Shown here: positions 13,901 to 24,086 of the stretch, one piece after another | Layout: every line of letters starts with the position of its first letter | Position numbering within the stretch: the stretch's first letter is position 1 | Assembly (NCBI GenBank): GCA_002794785.1 | Contig: NBBA01000005.1 | Location: 806,001 to 870,000 of the forward strand | Source: Coniferiporia sulphurascens | Taxonomy: Eukaryota > Basidiomycota > Agaricomycetes > Hymenochaetales > Hymenochaetaceae | Length of the DNA: 64,000 nt | Reading direction: 5' to 3' | Notes under the pieces: model-generated | The model's database searches: none | The model's input: the letters and a program-made list of their open reading frames with translations, nothing else | What the model was told of the DNA's origin: nothing | Translations under genes and position numbers: made by a program

Positions 13901-15391
13901 CGTCGAAGTCGCACCACTTTCTGCCTCGTCGAGGCGGCAATTCATGCGACGATCGACACAGGAGGCGAAGGTACCGCAGGTAGAATCAAGTTTATCCGAC
14001 AGCCTTGAACGGTTCAGGATTACGGCTACGGGAGATGGTTCGTTTGCATGCACCATCAATATATCGTCTTTCCTAACATCGTGCATTGGTTCTCCCAGTG
14101 TCGGTGGAACAGATGCGTCGCGGTACATTCTCATTATGAGTCACTGCGTTTCAGTTTTTGACATGTTCTGTGGATGTGTCGGCTTTCCTTAGTGACAGAG
14201 GCCGAAAATATTGCCGCTTCTCGATTACGATGGCGGCCGTGTTCGTGGCAGGACTGCACACATGTATCTAATTCGGCTAACGCGTTGCTGGTGCACGTTC
14301 GAGATCACGCAGAATCTGTTCCGACGGAGGTAAATCCAGTCCCTTGCTCAAACTTACATTCTCTTGCTAATTTCCGCACACAGCAGAACAAGTTCCCCTG
14401 TCAATGGAGGGATTGTAAGCGACGATTTATTGACTCGGATGCATTTTCCAAGCACCTACGGAATCATGTCCGAAAATCTATACTTTGTGCTTATCAAGGT
14501 CAGAAGATTTTGTCTATACGACGAAATACGTGAATGAAGCAATTATATTACAGGTTGCGTATCGGAATTTACGCATCCGCTGGTTCTATACGCTCATAAC
14601 CAGGATGCACATATGCGGAATGGGGTTGAAACGGGTAGGTTGAGGGCTCCTGCAGGACTTTTCCCGCACTGGCACACACACTGGACGCGCATGCCTCCCC
14701 TCAAGAAAACGTTCTCCTATCACGATGTGCACTTACCGGTACAGATGCAGTGCATATCTAAGGAGCGGAGAGCAAGGGTTGGGCCATGGGTTCGTATCAA
14801 ACTACTGTATAACTTGTAGTGGTTATTTATTTTTGCTTGCAGGTGGCGAAAAACATGTTCGGCGACGTCAACTTTGGTGCACCACAGCTCAAGAGTTCTC
14901 GCCAGGCGAATAAAGGGGGACGTCGCCCAGAGAACAACAAGCAGAAGGTTATTTTGGCCGTTGCAGGCGACGGGGACGATAAGTATGACTTTTTGGAACT
15001 ACCGGGCACAACGTATCCGGCGTCCTGTGAGGACCTGGAATCCCTGAAGCCGATAGAGGCCATTGAAGGTGGCTTGCTACTTGCGCCTGACATAGAGGGA
15101 CCGCAGGGGCCCTTGGAGGTTCAGTACCTCACAACTCTGGCGGATAGGGTGAACGTGAGCGATACGCAAAAGTACGCGGTCCAGACAGAGCGCGAGTCGG
15201 AGAGACCGGAGTATAGCGAGATCAAGACAGAGGCGCCGGATATTGGACTTGTTACTTCTGCCGTGCCAGACGCGACCGAGAAACTATCAGTGCTTCAGCC
15301 ACATGAGGACTTAGCTGGCTTGCTGGAGTCGAATCCCCAGCCAGACGCAAGTCTGGTGGAAGCTTTGTTGTTGCACGAGTCACAGGCGTAG
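10975..15391 (+). CDS. C2H2 zinc-finger protein with low-complexity N-terminal half
   Basis: Probable DNA-binding nuclear protein; I do not recognise the precise family. Ten exons join in frame to about 1297 residues: 10975-11213, 11269-11509, 11570-11933, 11999-12597, 12669-14103, 14193-14329, 14384-14498, 14554-14634, 14656-14789, 14843-15391. Residues about 30-80 (SLKQRIDDARAKLDMMQAQ) look like a short coiled coil. A long Ser/Gln/Pro-rich disordered region then includes four 23-residue tandem repeats. Three C2H2 fingers lie near the C-terminus: CSWQDC...HVRDH, CQWRDC...HLRNH and CAYQGC...HNQDAH; the third is split by an intron. After them ISKERRARVGPW resembles a motif found beside fingers in other fungal proteins. 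The tail is acidic. The donor of the 89-nt intron after 14103 is the least certain. Confidence 0.8.
13302..13577 (+). repeat. Coding minisatellite, four 69-bp units
   Basis: Four consecutive 69-bp units encode 23-residue repeats of the form QALEPPxETxLDPTLGEVDR plus T-E-E, with internal changes but no frame break. The unit length is a multiple of three, so copy-number change would keep the frame. It lies in the large fifth exon of the zinc-finger gene and encodes acidic, proline-containing, probably disordered sequence. Confidence 0.9.
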
Positions 15392-16351
15392 TTGTATACT
15401 GTAGTTAACAACCATCATCGTATCTATCTCGCACTTCAATGACAATCCCGACGAACGCATATCTTATTAAATATAGTGATGATCAGACTGATACGACAAA
15501 TACTAGAGAACCCTGTATTTATTTACCATATACACCGAGATAATGTCTGCTTTGTCCGAGGCGGCTTCACCCGACTTGGGTTAGGTTGATATGTTCGGTA
15601 ACAGGAGGTATACATGACCACCGCAGACCACGTCCTTCTCCGTATCTCGACTGGAGGCGACATTTCTATGTCTCTACACACCGGCGAGTTCTGGAACAAA
15701 ATACGCTCAAAACAGGGAAAAAACGCTTCCCTAAAAGGGTAAATAACGTTCAAGATAACACACAGAAGTAATACGATACAAAAAATGTTCACATCCATAT
15801 TTATGCAGTTTGAAAAGCGCAAGAGACATAGACATACAGGTGGGAGGGGGCTATAAACGGAATATACGTTATACTTGCGCAGTGTATGAGTGATCGTGAC
15901 ATAGAGTGATTGGTTGATAAAGAGACCCAGAGGACAGTCGGAAGTATAAAGGCATGCTATGCAAAAACTAGCAAAAACTATGAGCAGTTGGAGGACTGGA
16001 TCAATTGAAACAACAAGGGCGTATGTCAGAGATGGTAAATTGCGGAATCAGTTTGAATAAGTGAAAGGGGAAAGAGACAAGGAAGGGGGTTTGGCAGAGC
16101 AGGATATTGACAATGGAGTGGGACAGGTGGCGCGAACGGATTGATTACGGTGCAGTTTGGATATATTGCGTCAGAGGAAGAGAGGAAACGGCGCGAGGAT
16201 GGGATAGAGATGACTGCGGAGGATATAGAGAAAATAAAGGTCCAAACAGAAAGGGAAATGAAGCGGAACAGGTAGGAAAGATGTGTTGGATAATTGCTTG
16301 GCAAATACATATAGAATTGCAAGAAGAAAAAACACGCGCAAGCGAACTAAA
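15392..16351. other. Convergent intergenic region
   Basis: About 960 bp between the stops of the zinc-finger gene (+) and the Scw1-type gene (-). It presumably carries both 3' UTRs. I see no open frame with family resemblance; a short direct duplication (GCAAAAACTA twice near 15960-15980) is the only visible feature. Confidence 0.4.
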
Positions 16352-19178
16352 TCAACCTGCGCGGGTGGCTTCTAGACTTTGAGCTGTCGACAAGTTGTTG
16401 GACTGGAAAGGATCTGCTGACTCAGAGGTCGCTGCAGCTTGCGCCGTCATGTCAGGAGGAGTGGAGGAACCAAATGGGGAGAAGGTCGAGGTATAACTCT
16501 GGCTGCTGGACCTAACTAGGCCTGGGGCACTAGTTTGTCCGGTGAACCCAAAGCCTGTTGATGGCGGAGGGGAGAAGAAACGAGGAGGAGGCGGCGAAGA
16601 GGCAAAATAGTGCGAAGGAGATGCGACCTCGTTTGCATCTCGACGGGGTCCCCTTATGGAGCTCATATCAATGGACAGAATGCCCGCAGTGGATTGCCTT
16701 GAAAAAGCATCTTGAAGACTCGAAAAGGAGCCTGGACCGAATGTTTGCAGGCCTTGTTGAAGGCCGCTGCCATTGGCTACATTAGTGGGTGTTCGGACAC
16801 CGAGAGGATTCTTGCTATACGACAGACGGATCCCCCCCTTGACCAGGCCATTGAGGTTGTGCCCATACAGCTCATTCAATGCTTTGGTAGCATAGCTAAC
16901 ATCCTCAAACTGTCCAGATCATTTGAGCAACGGGCATAAAATAAAAACGAAGGAAACCGTACCTCTACAAAGCACATCGGTCCGTTACTCTTCTGACGGA
17001 AGCAGAGCTTACGATATCCCGCACATCTCGCGAAGAGACTGCGGAGACTCTCTTCAAGAAAATTCGGCTGGCTCCCTGGGATCGGGGAGGTCGGAAGATT
17101 CCCCACGTATAGGGTATTGATCTATGAACAAGTGCTCATGTAAGTACATATTTCTTACAACGTTAACCTAAAACATATGAACGTACGGGTGGATTTTGAT
17201 CGGATGCATTCGTCCTCGACCCGGTGCCCGAGCTAGCGCCAGAGTTCGGAGAAGGAAGCTGAGGTGAGATTGTTCCCTGCTGAGAATCGACATCAATGTT
17301 GCCAACTGTGCGCGAGACATCTTCATCGCTACTGCTGCTCCTGGTCTCCGAGACGCTGGAAGAGCCAGATGACGGAACCGTAGGTAAGGTTTGTCCTTGA
17401 TCCTGACCAGAATGGTGCTGCTGCTCAGGGAGCGGTGGCAGGAAACCTGACGATGACATCGCAGTGTCGTTCGTAGGTGAATACGGGCGCGAACGAGATC
17501 CGAGAGACGACACAGATGACATAGACGGATGGGACGCGAGCGCCATATCCGACGGAGGAGAAAACATGTCAGACTCCTGCAATGGGGCTTTGTCCGAGTT
17601 GCCGCTACGTGAAGAAAGCGATGCGGGATCGGCGTTTGGCTCTGTCGGGCTCGACTCAAGTGAGGACGACGTATGCGCGTTATTCGTATTGGTTGTGATG
17701 CCAAATGGCACGGGTCGCGATAAGTTGCTCATCCCAAAGTTGCCCAATCTACGCATACCCTGTGAGGGGCCCGTTGGCCAACCATCCGAACCGTGTCCAT
17801 TGGCACTCTCCTGCGGCGAGAACATTTGGGAACCAGGAAAAGAATAGCCGCCGATGCTTTCCGAAGGAGAAAGGACACCTGAGCCCAATGCAGTCGTTGC
17901 AAGCGAGGAGTTTCGTGACGGAACAGTTACTGAATGAAAAGCATCGTATGCCGCTTGATTCCCAGCGCGTAATCGTCCATTTCGCTCCACTTCTTTCTCC
18001 TTCCGCCGTTTCTCACGCTCGCGCTCATCTTCTTCAAGACGTTCGCGCGGTCCGCGTGAACCGAGCATGCTTAGCGCATTTAAACCGTTAGAAACGGAGC
18101 TGACGGAACCGAAGTCCCGCCTGCGACGAGACTCCCGCTCCTCTTCTTGTGTTTCCATGCGGTCACGTCGCGCCAAAACACCAAGTCCCATCGGGCCCAG
18201 CGGACCGAGCTCTCGTTCACGGGCTGACAGGGTTTCCGGCCCAGGACCCGATACAGGCGACAACATCCCAGTCATCCCGCTAAGGCCCTCGGCAATGCTG
18301 CCCAAACTCAGACTGCTCACACCGTTCATCGCACTCCCCACCCCTCCCCCCATTCCCCCGTTTCCCATACCAGCGCCTCCTACGCTTACGCTCAATGGAG
18401 CACCAAGCGGACCTACTCCGCGCTTCGTATGTAGATTCTTCTTCGCCATTTCTGCCTTGAGAACTGCACCCTTTTCAATATCCACTCGGCGGCCTTGGAG
18501 TAAATCGCGCGCGGCAAGCGCTTCGGCACGAGTACGGAATTTGGCGAAGCCAATGATTTGCTTACGTGGAGGTCCAGGATTAGGACCTTGGACGTTCATT
18601 GAATTAGAGTTAAGACCACCGGAAAGGTCAGTTGGATCTGACGATGGCCACGAAGCAGTTGTTCCATCGCGACTATCAACGACGACGCCGCCCTGGTTAA
18701 CGGTAAGAAGGTTGTATGGGTCATTCGGGCCGTTGAATGGATAGCCAAGTTGAAAAACTCCTCGACCGGCCGAATTTACACCATTCGCCGTAGACGGCGC
18801 ATTCGTTCCGTATGCGGTCGAGTCCTTATTGGGTATCTTGAGAGTCGCAGCCTCAAATCCGGAGGAGAACGTAAACATGTTCTGGAACTCACGTTCCTGT
18901 TAGAATCAAAACGTTAAAAATGCTTATATGTTGCCAATTTTGGTTGGAAGCGACTTACCTGCATATCCTCTGGGAACCCGACAACAAAAATCGTCGAAAT
19001 CTCCTCTTGCTGAGTTGTGACACTGACAGTCCCCATGCCATTCGATAAGGAGAGCCCGCTTCCTCCCATTGCCCCATTATTCGGTGCAAGCTGTGGCCCG
19101 AAAGGAACCTGGGAATGAGGTTGTTGCTGGGCCTGAAGTAGGCCAGTTGCGAATGACTGGCTGACAAAACCATGAAGA

Positions 19179-19210
<32 letters not shown>

Positions 19211-20068
19211 AATCTGCGCCGACTTGTTATTCAACTGGTTAAGCTGATGAGAATGCAACAGAGAGTTCGAGGCCGTGCCAGTTCCCGTATTGAATGGGTC
19301 CATATTCGCAAAGATGGGCTTCCCGTTGGGTTTCATTGTCTGTCCTTCGTTCGAGAAGTCATAACTACGAATACCATTCGACTGCTGCTGTTGCTGTTGT
19401 TGTTGCTGCTGCTGGGACATCGATTGGAGAGGCTGATGCGTGCCAAAGACATCGCTAATCGACATGCCATTGAACTGGGAGTAGGCAGCATTTGGGTCGT
19501 AGGAGGGGCCCGCTACTGACGGCCGAGTACGTGGCGGGAAGAATGAGCCGAACATAGAGTTGTTACGGAACGAGCCAGCTTCAAAAGGGCCTACTGACTG
19601 CTGAGGGTCGCCTTCCGAGAAGGGCGCAAACTCGTTTGATGACTCCATGCCTGCATTGCCATACAGCGATTGCTGGGGTGTGTGAACAAAGTGATCATCG
19701 TGGGGAGCAAAGGCAAGACTGCTGCGCTGTCCGTTGGGCGAACCGCTGCGCATGGGAGGGTGAGACTGGGTCTGCATGGCGTAGGGATAAACTAAATCCT
19801 GTGACTCGACAGACGATTGCGACGACGAGGAGCCAAAGTTATGCCCGCTGTCGGCTCTTCCACTTCCGCTAACTCCCGCAGCTTCCGAGTCTGAGGAGAA
19901 TACGGGATCGGCGTCTGCTTCTGTGTCGATTTGATCGAGGAGAGAGCGGTTGATGAAGTCCTCGTCGATGCGATGGTGCGGGTGCACGGCAGCGGAGACG
20001 GGGTGCTGTTGCGCGATAGAGGACGCCACGGTGGACAAAGAGACACACAGAGTGGTTGTCAGTGTCAA
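16352..20068 (-). CDS. Scw1/Whi3-type RNA-binding protein, two RRMs and polyQ tracts
   Basis: mRNA-binding regulator of the fungal Scw1/Whi3 family, linked to cell-wall integrity and cell-cycle control. Exons on the minus strand: from about 20068 to 18959, then 18896-17187, 17121-16963 and 16909-16352. The N-terminal half is Ser/Gln-rich with two runs of about 11 glutamines. RRM1 spans two exons: [36 protein letters not shown], then after an insertion [21 protein letters not shown] long Ser/Gly/Arg-rich linker follows. RRM2 reads [40 protein letters not shown] and [17 protein letters not shown], as in Scw1. The start is unresolved: the frame is open back to about 20120, but the first in-frame ATG on this strand is at 19777, and no ATG occurs in any frame between there and 20596. 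Confidence 0.88.
19170..19214 (-). repeat. CAG/CAA tract encoding polyglutamine
   Basis: A mixed CAG/CAA run on the coding (minus) strand gives about 11 consecutive Gln followed by HLHG in the Scw1-type protein. Mixed codons make the DNA less slippage-prone than a pure CAG tract. Confidence 0.9.
19380..19418 (-). repeat. Second CAG/CAA tract encoding polyglutamine
   Basis: A second mixed CAG/CAA run on the coding (minus) strand, about 11 Gln flanked by SMS and SNG. Together with the first it puts a glutamine-rich, probably disordered segment just before RRM1. Confidence 0.9.
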
Positions 20069-21297
20069 AGAAAGAGGGGCTGTCGCGGAGAGGCGATGTT
20101 GGGCGACGGAGTTGGCGGCTCAAACAGAACAACAACCTATCGCGTCAAACGCGCAGAAACACGCTTTGTGGTGGGCAACACAAGTGCGCGAGGACGTATA
20201 GGTCGATCGGGTAGCGCGACGAGTGAAGACAGAAGAGAGGTTACGGGAGTGCGCGGCCGAAAGGGCGGGAGGGGCTGTTTGATGCGCGATGCGCGAAACG
20301 CGTGAGAGCGAGGAGAACGACGAGCAGAGGGTGTTCAGACGGGAAGCAATAGCAGGTGAGATGATGAGTGGTCAGAGCCAAGCACGCGAGCGCCAATGAG
20401 GAAAGGCACGCGGACGCTGTGTGTCACGACGGGCGGCGGGGGGGCGTCGGGCGAGTGACGGCGGCGGGAAGTGACCGGGTGATGAGCAGAAAGGGGGGAT
20501 TATTTCGCTGGGTCTTGGGCCGAGGGCACCCCTACAACGCTGACAAACCTTTTGATTCAGGACCCAGAACACCCCCTGTGACGCGGCTCGTTTCATGCGC
20601 GTATCTTTAGTCACAGTACTCACACACTAAAGGGTATGCTCCCTTGATAAGGGCAGGTCTCTATATCCAGCACGTGAACGCGTGATTATGCAGTCGCCGG
20701 GGTCTCTACCCGGCCGTGCGCACGGACCACCTCCCGCCCCGCTCGTCGCATAGTCGTTCTGTGCGTCGGCGCCGTGCGTGGTAGGGGTCAGCGCAGGTCC
20801 ACACAGGCGGGTGCGGCGAGCGAGGTGGGCGGCAGCAGCAGTCCGAAAGCCCCGTCGCGACGTCGCTGATGGTGGTGGATCGTGGACAAGATCGAACGAG
20901 CGCAAGTACAAAAAGAAAGTCATCTCGGTGGGTGCGCACGCGAACATTCGCCGGCTTTCACAAGTCACAGCTCCTGGAAGCCGAAGGTGTCTTGTCTCTC
21001 TTAGATCATGCAGTAACAGTCACTGCGACATTTTCAAATTTATTGCATATCTATTTACACATAACACATCCTGTGGTGCACTCGCCCGAGCACCCATCGT
21101 TATATCCCATAGTAACAGTCCAGTACAAACATCATGAGTACATAGCATATTAGTGCGCCCATGTTACTGAAGGACGCGTCAGTTCCAACCGAGGATCACG
21201 CCAGAGAAGACCATACTCACGGTATAATGTCCTCGGGTATTAATTATATCATAACACGTTCCGTCATTATTCGTTCCCTCGTGCCCGCGCCCACCGC
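20069..21297. other. Long leader or promoter region of the Scw1-type gene
   Basis: Over 1.2 kb with no gene recognised. The minus strand is GC-rich, pyrimidine-rich in places and free of ATG triplets from 20593 down to 19778, which fits a long 5' untranslated leader for the leftward RNA-binding protein gene. A leader intron is possible but I could not place it. The right part downstream of the 21298 gene shows nothing recognisable. Confidence 0.45.
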
Positions 21298-21630
21298 TTA
21301 TGCCCGCCGGATGTCTATAACGATGCCCCCAGTCACGAGTCCGAACGCGATCCAAATCCCAACCGCCCAGGATATTGCGCCGATAAACCGCCACCGCGCG
21401 CGCGAAACCGCCTGCCCGACAGAGTATGGGGAGCGCGGGTCGTAATAAGGCAGCGGAACACCCCGCTGCTGCATAATGGGTGTGGGTCCGTACACATGGT
21501 GGGCAGCAGCCGGGTCGGGTTGAGGATGCGGATACGAGTACGAAGTCGATGCGGTCTGCTGGATAGGCGAAGGGATCGTGGGGATGGTGGAATAGGCCGG
21601 GGGAGGGGAATCTGGCTTTGCGGTCGTCAT
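21298..21630 (-). CDS. Small proline-rich protein with one C-terminal membrane segment
   Basis: Unrecognised single-exon gene of 110 residues. Starting at the ATG at 21630, the protein begins MTTAKPDSPPPAYSTIPTI, a Pro/Ser/Tyr-rich region with a PPxY-like motif (PPAY), as seen in adaptors recruited by WW-domain ubiquitin ligases. It ends with a basic patch (SRARWRF) followed by one strongly hydrophobic stretch (IGAISWAVGIWIAFGLVTGG) and a short tail. The layout suggests a tail-anchored or single-pass membrane protein with a cytosolic N-terminus. An upstream in-frame extension exists, but the chosen ATG gives the more natural start. Function unknown. Confidence 0.6.
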   Translation of the reverse strand: MTTAKPDSPPPAYSTIPTIPSPIQQTASTSYSYPHPQPDPAAAHHVYGPTPIMQQRGVPLPYYDPRSPYSVGQAVSRARWRFIGAISWAVGIWIAFGLVTGGIVIDIRRA

Positions 21631-22219
21631 TGGCGTAGGTAGGCGAGCAGCACGGAAACAACGTTGACGCGCACAGAACAAGCCGCACTCAGCACAATGC
21701 CAGAATAGGAATGCAAATCACTATACGATTACGACTTTCCAAAGACATAATCGGGAAATCGGACAAAATAATTATATTTTCGGAAAGCCTGGTTTGGTGG
21801 CGTGACTGTAGGCCGAAGCGTTTCGATCGGACCAACATGACCTGACCGATGGATAATCATGTCATCACGCATTTCTAACGACAGAGCCCTAGACGGTTAT
21901 CTCGCAGTCCTCAACCACTAGTACTGTCTGCGCCTGTGCTGGGATATATACATGCACGCAGAGAGAAAGTGTGGATTAAATAGCACCAGAAAAGAGAGCA
22001 GTTGTCTTGTTGCCAGGCGATGCCGAGGGCCGACCTCGGTAACCCGGGTTCGGCAAGTACGCGCAAGTGACGGCGATCGTGACAAATTGAGCTTCTTGCC
22101 TCCGTCTTACTTACTCACCCCCAGCAGCATGGGCCGGTACACAATCGCAAGGTCAAATCTCTCTCTCCCCTCTCTTTCTTTAGTCCTCCACGACATCGAT
22201 CACTGACCTTCCCTCCGCT
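21631..22219. other. Divergent intergenic region
   Basis: Nearly 590 bp between the starts of two divergent membrane-protein genes, presumably carrying both promoters. No open frame of note. A CT-rich run (CTCTCTCCCCTCTCTTTC) at about 22160-22180, just before the rightward start, is typical of fungal core promoters. Confidence 0.4.
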
Positions 22220-23343
22220 ATGCACATGAAAAACAGAGCCGCCACGCTCGGCCTGTCGCTCTTGGGTGCGGCCGTCAACTTGGTCGTGGCCGTATACGTT
22301 CTCTCCCTCTGGCGCGTGCTCAAATGGGAGCAGGAGAGCGAGTGGGAGGGCTCGGCCGACGCGTGGAGGGCCGACAGCATTAAACTCATCTGGATGCTCC
22401 TGTCCGCATACTTCATGACGGCGAGTATCGTTTGTGTTATTGGCGCAGTCGGTGTCATCAGGGTATGCCCTCCTTCCGCGTTATAGTGGCGCCTTGCTCA
22501 TTCATCCGCCCTCAGCGCACACCCTCGTTCGTCCGCCTCTACAGAAATTACTCGCTCGCGGACATATGCGTCTGCGGACTCTCGACGGTCCTGACCGCAC
22601 TTGCTTCATTCCGCCCTGCCGCACGAGCCACCGTCTGCGAAGTCATTTCAGGCCAACCGGAGCTTCTGCGTGACCTCGCAGAGGCCGGTCTCAGTCCAGA
22701 GAACTGCGAACAGTGGTTTGAACACGCCGTCGTTGGGTTCGTGGGCATTTCTGCCATCCTGCTTGTTGTCCGCGTAGGTTTCCCTATTTGTCGTCCACCT
22801 CTGCATTTGACGTAACCACATTCTATCCGGTTCCTCGCGGCGGCTATTTTTGGAAAATAGTTGCAATTCATCTTCACAGTATCGAGTTTCTACAAGCAGC
22901 TCTTGCGTCAGAGCATGTACGGTTCTATCGAGCTTAACGAGTCGGACGTCGCCCTTGGCACTGTGGACAACGACGACGGCAAACCGCGACGCATTTACCT
23001 CCTGCCCTCTCGTGCCGCTCAGGACACGTTCATAGGGTCTAGGCCTGAGTTGAGCTTAACCCGCAGCGGTTCCAGCAACGGGGACCGGCCAATGCTCGTA
23101 TACGCCCCTGTCTCGTTTAACTCGCTCTCCGAGGCAGAGGCGCGCGAGCTTGGGTCGAGTGAGGCGTGGGTATCGCGCGGACCTGGACACACAGCTGGAC
23201 GGAGCTATTCTCATCGGCATTCGCGTTCGCAATCTCGGTCGCATCATCACCACGGTTACACCCGGTCCGTTCACGGTCGGATCAGGCTACCAGTGCTGGC
23301 GGAAGAGGGGCTGTTGCCGTCATATTCTGACTCGAAAGCTTGA
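22220..23343 (+). CDS. Four-transmembrane protein with His/Ser/Arg-rich tail
   Basis: Unrecognised membrane protein of 327 residues from three exons (22220-22462, 22516-22773, 22861-23343), all phase 0. Four hydrophobic segments are visible: GLSLLGAAVNLVVAVYVLSL (residues about 11-30), the stretch from LIWMLLSAYFMTASIVCVIG, DICVCGLSTVLTALASF, and AVVGFVGISAILLVV continuing into LQFIFTVSSFY. A cysteine-containing loop between segments 3 and 4 (TVCEVISG...ENCEQWF) faces the other side. The cytosolic tail has YLLPSRAAQD and a His/Ser/Arg-rich stretch (SYSHRHSRSQSRSHHHH) and ends LPSYSDSKA. The topology is tetraspanin-like, but no CCG motif is present, so I do not assign it to that family. Confidence 0.72.
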
Positions 23344-24086
23344 AACCCAAGAGGGGGTCGGCTAGTCTTGGAGGGCTTTGCCGCAGCGTCCCCGACTGTG
23401 GGTTCGATCAAATGACAACTTTGCATGGCCTCTTATGTTATTTATTGCTTTAACGCCGCTTCGCTGCGCACTGCGCAAGCCCTGTGTTTTTTCCGCCTGA
23501 TTCGCTGTGTGTATTCTGACTTGTGTTTTTTTGTGTGGTTTTAATTCTGCTGAGCGGCATGGTCTGTATGACATTTACGTCTTGTTCTGATACGGTTCGG
23601 GGTAGGATTGTATATTAATATATTGTCTATATGCCGAGTACGAGTGCGGGGCGGGGGCGTGGGAAACACGTCATCGTCTTGCTAACGAAGAATAAAATAA
23701 AATAAAATAAAAACGAAGGCCAGAAATGGAGTCGACCCGGTCACAGTAGTCTCAGCTCAGCTCAGTTAACAACCCAGCCCAGCCAGCCCCGCCGCCCGCT
23801 CATCCTCCTTCCGATCTTGCCGCCATTACCAGCCGAACTTGTCTGCGCTCATCCCGCACAAAATATTGCTTTGGTCTCTACGAATTGCTTTCTTCTTCGT
23901 CGTCGCCAGCGCCAGTGTCTCTCTGCCTCACGCTTGCGTCAACAAAGTTCTCACTCCGCCACAAGTCCCAATTCTGATCTACTTGCCCTGCCTTTCTTCC
24001 CTGTGCGTGCGTCTCTCTGCAGATTCACATCCTACTCTGTACTCCTGAAGGCTCATATAATATCTCTTGCAGCCCTGTTTCTTGTC
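23344..24086. other. Intergenic, leader of the Btz-like gene
   Basis: About 740 bp with no independent gene. The right part lies in the same frame as the Btz-like gene and is open, but it begins without an ATG. A splice-acceptor-like CTCTTGCAG at about 24063-24072 suggests that the leader of that gene contains an intron. Confidence 0.4.
23691..23712. repeat. AAAAT pentanucleotide microsatellite
   Basis: About four tandem AATAA/AAAAT units between the four-TM gene and the Btz-like gene. Similar short AAAAT runs recur near 48756-48775 and in an intron of the MTD1 gene near 63248-63262, so this is a common simple repeat here and not an element end. Confidence 0.7.

Noticed and set aside
13145..14134. 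A 329-codon open frame on the minus strand opposite the zinc-finger gene
   Set aside because: The plus-strand reading carries the in-frame repeats, has good splice phase on both sides and continues into zinc fingers. The minus frame is Ser-rich by reverse complementarity and has no domain.
18067..18744. A 225-codon plus-strand open frame opposite the Scw1-type gene
   Set aside because: The minus strand encodes RRM1 sequence here; the plus frame is a GC-rich shadow without domain or splice context.
23817..24086. N-terminal extension of the Btz-like protein
   Set aside because: The frame is open, but it starts without ATG and contains a splice-acceptor-like CTCTTGCAG just before the ATG at 24087. 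It is more likely leader or intron.
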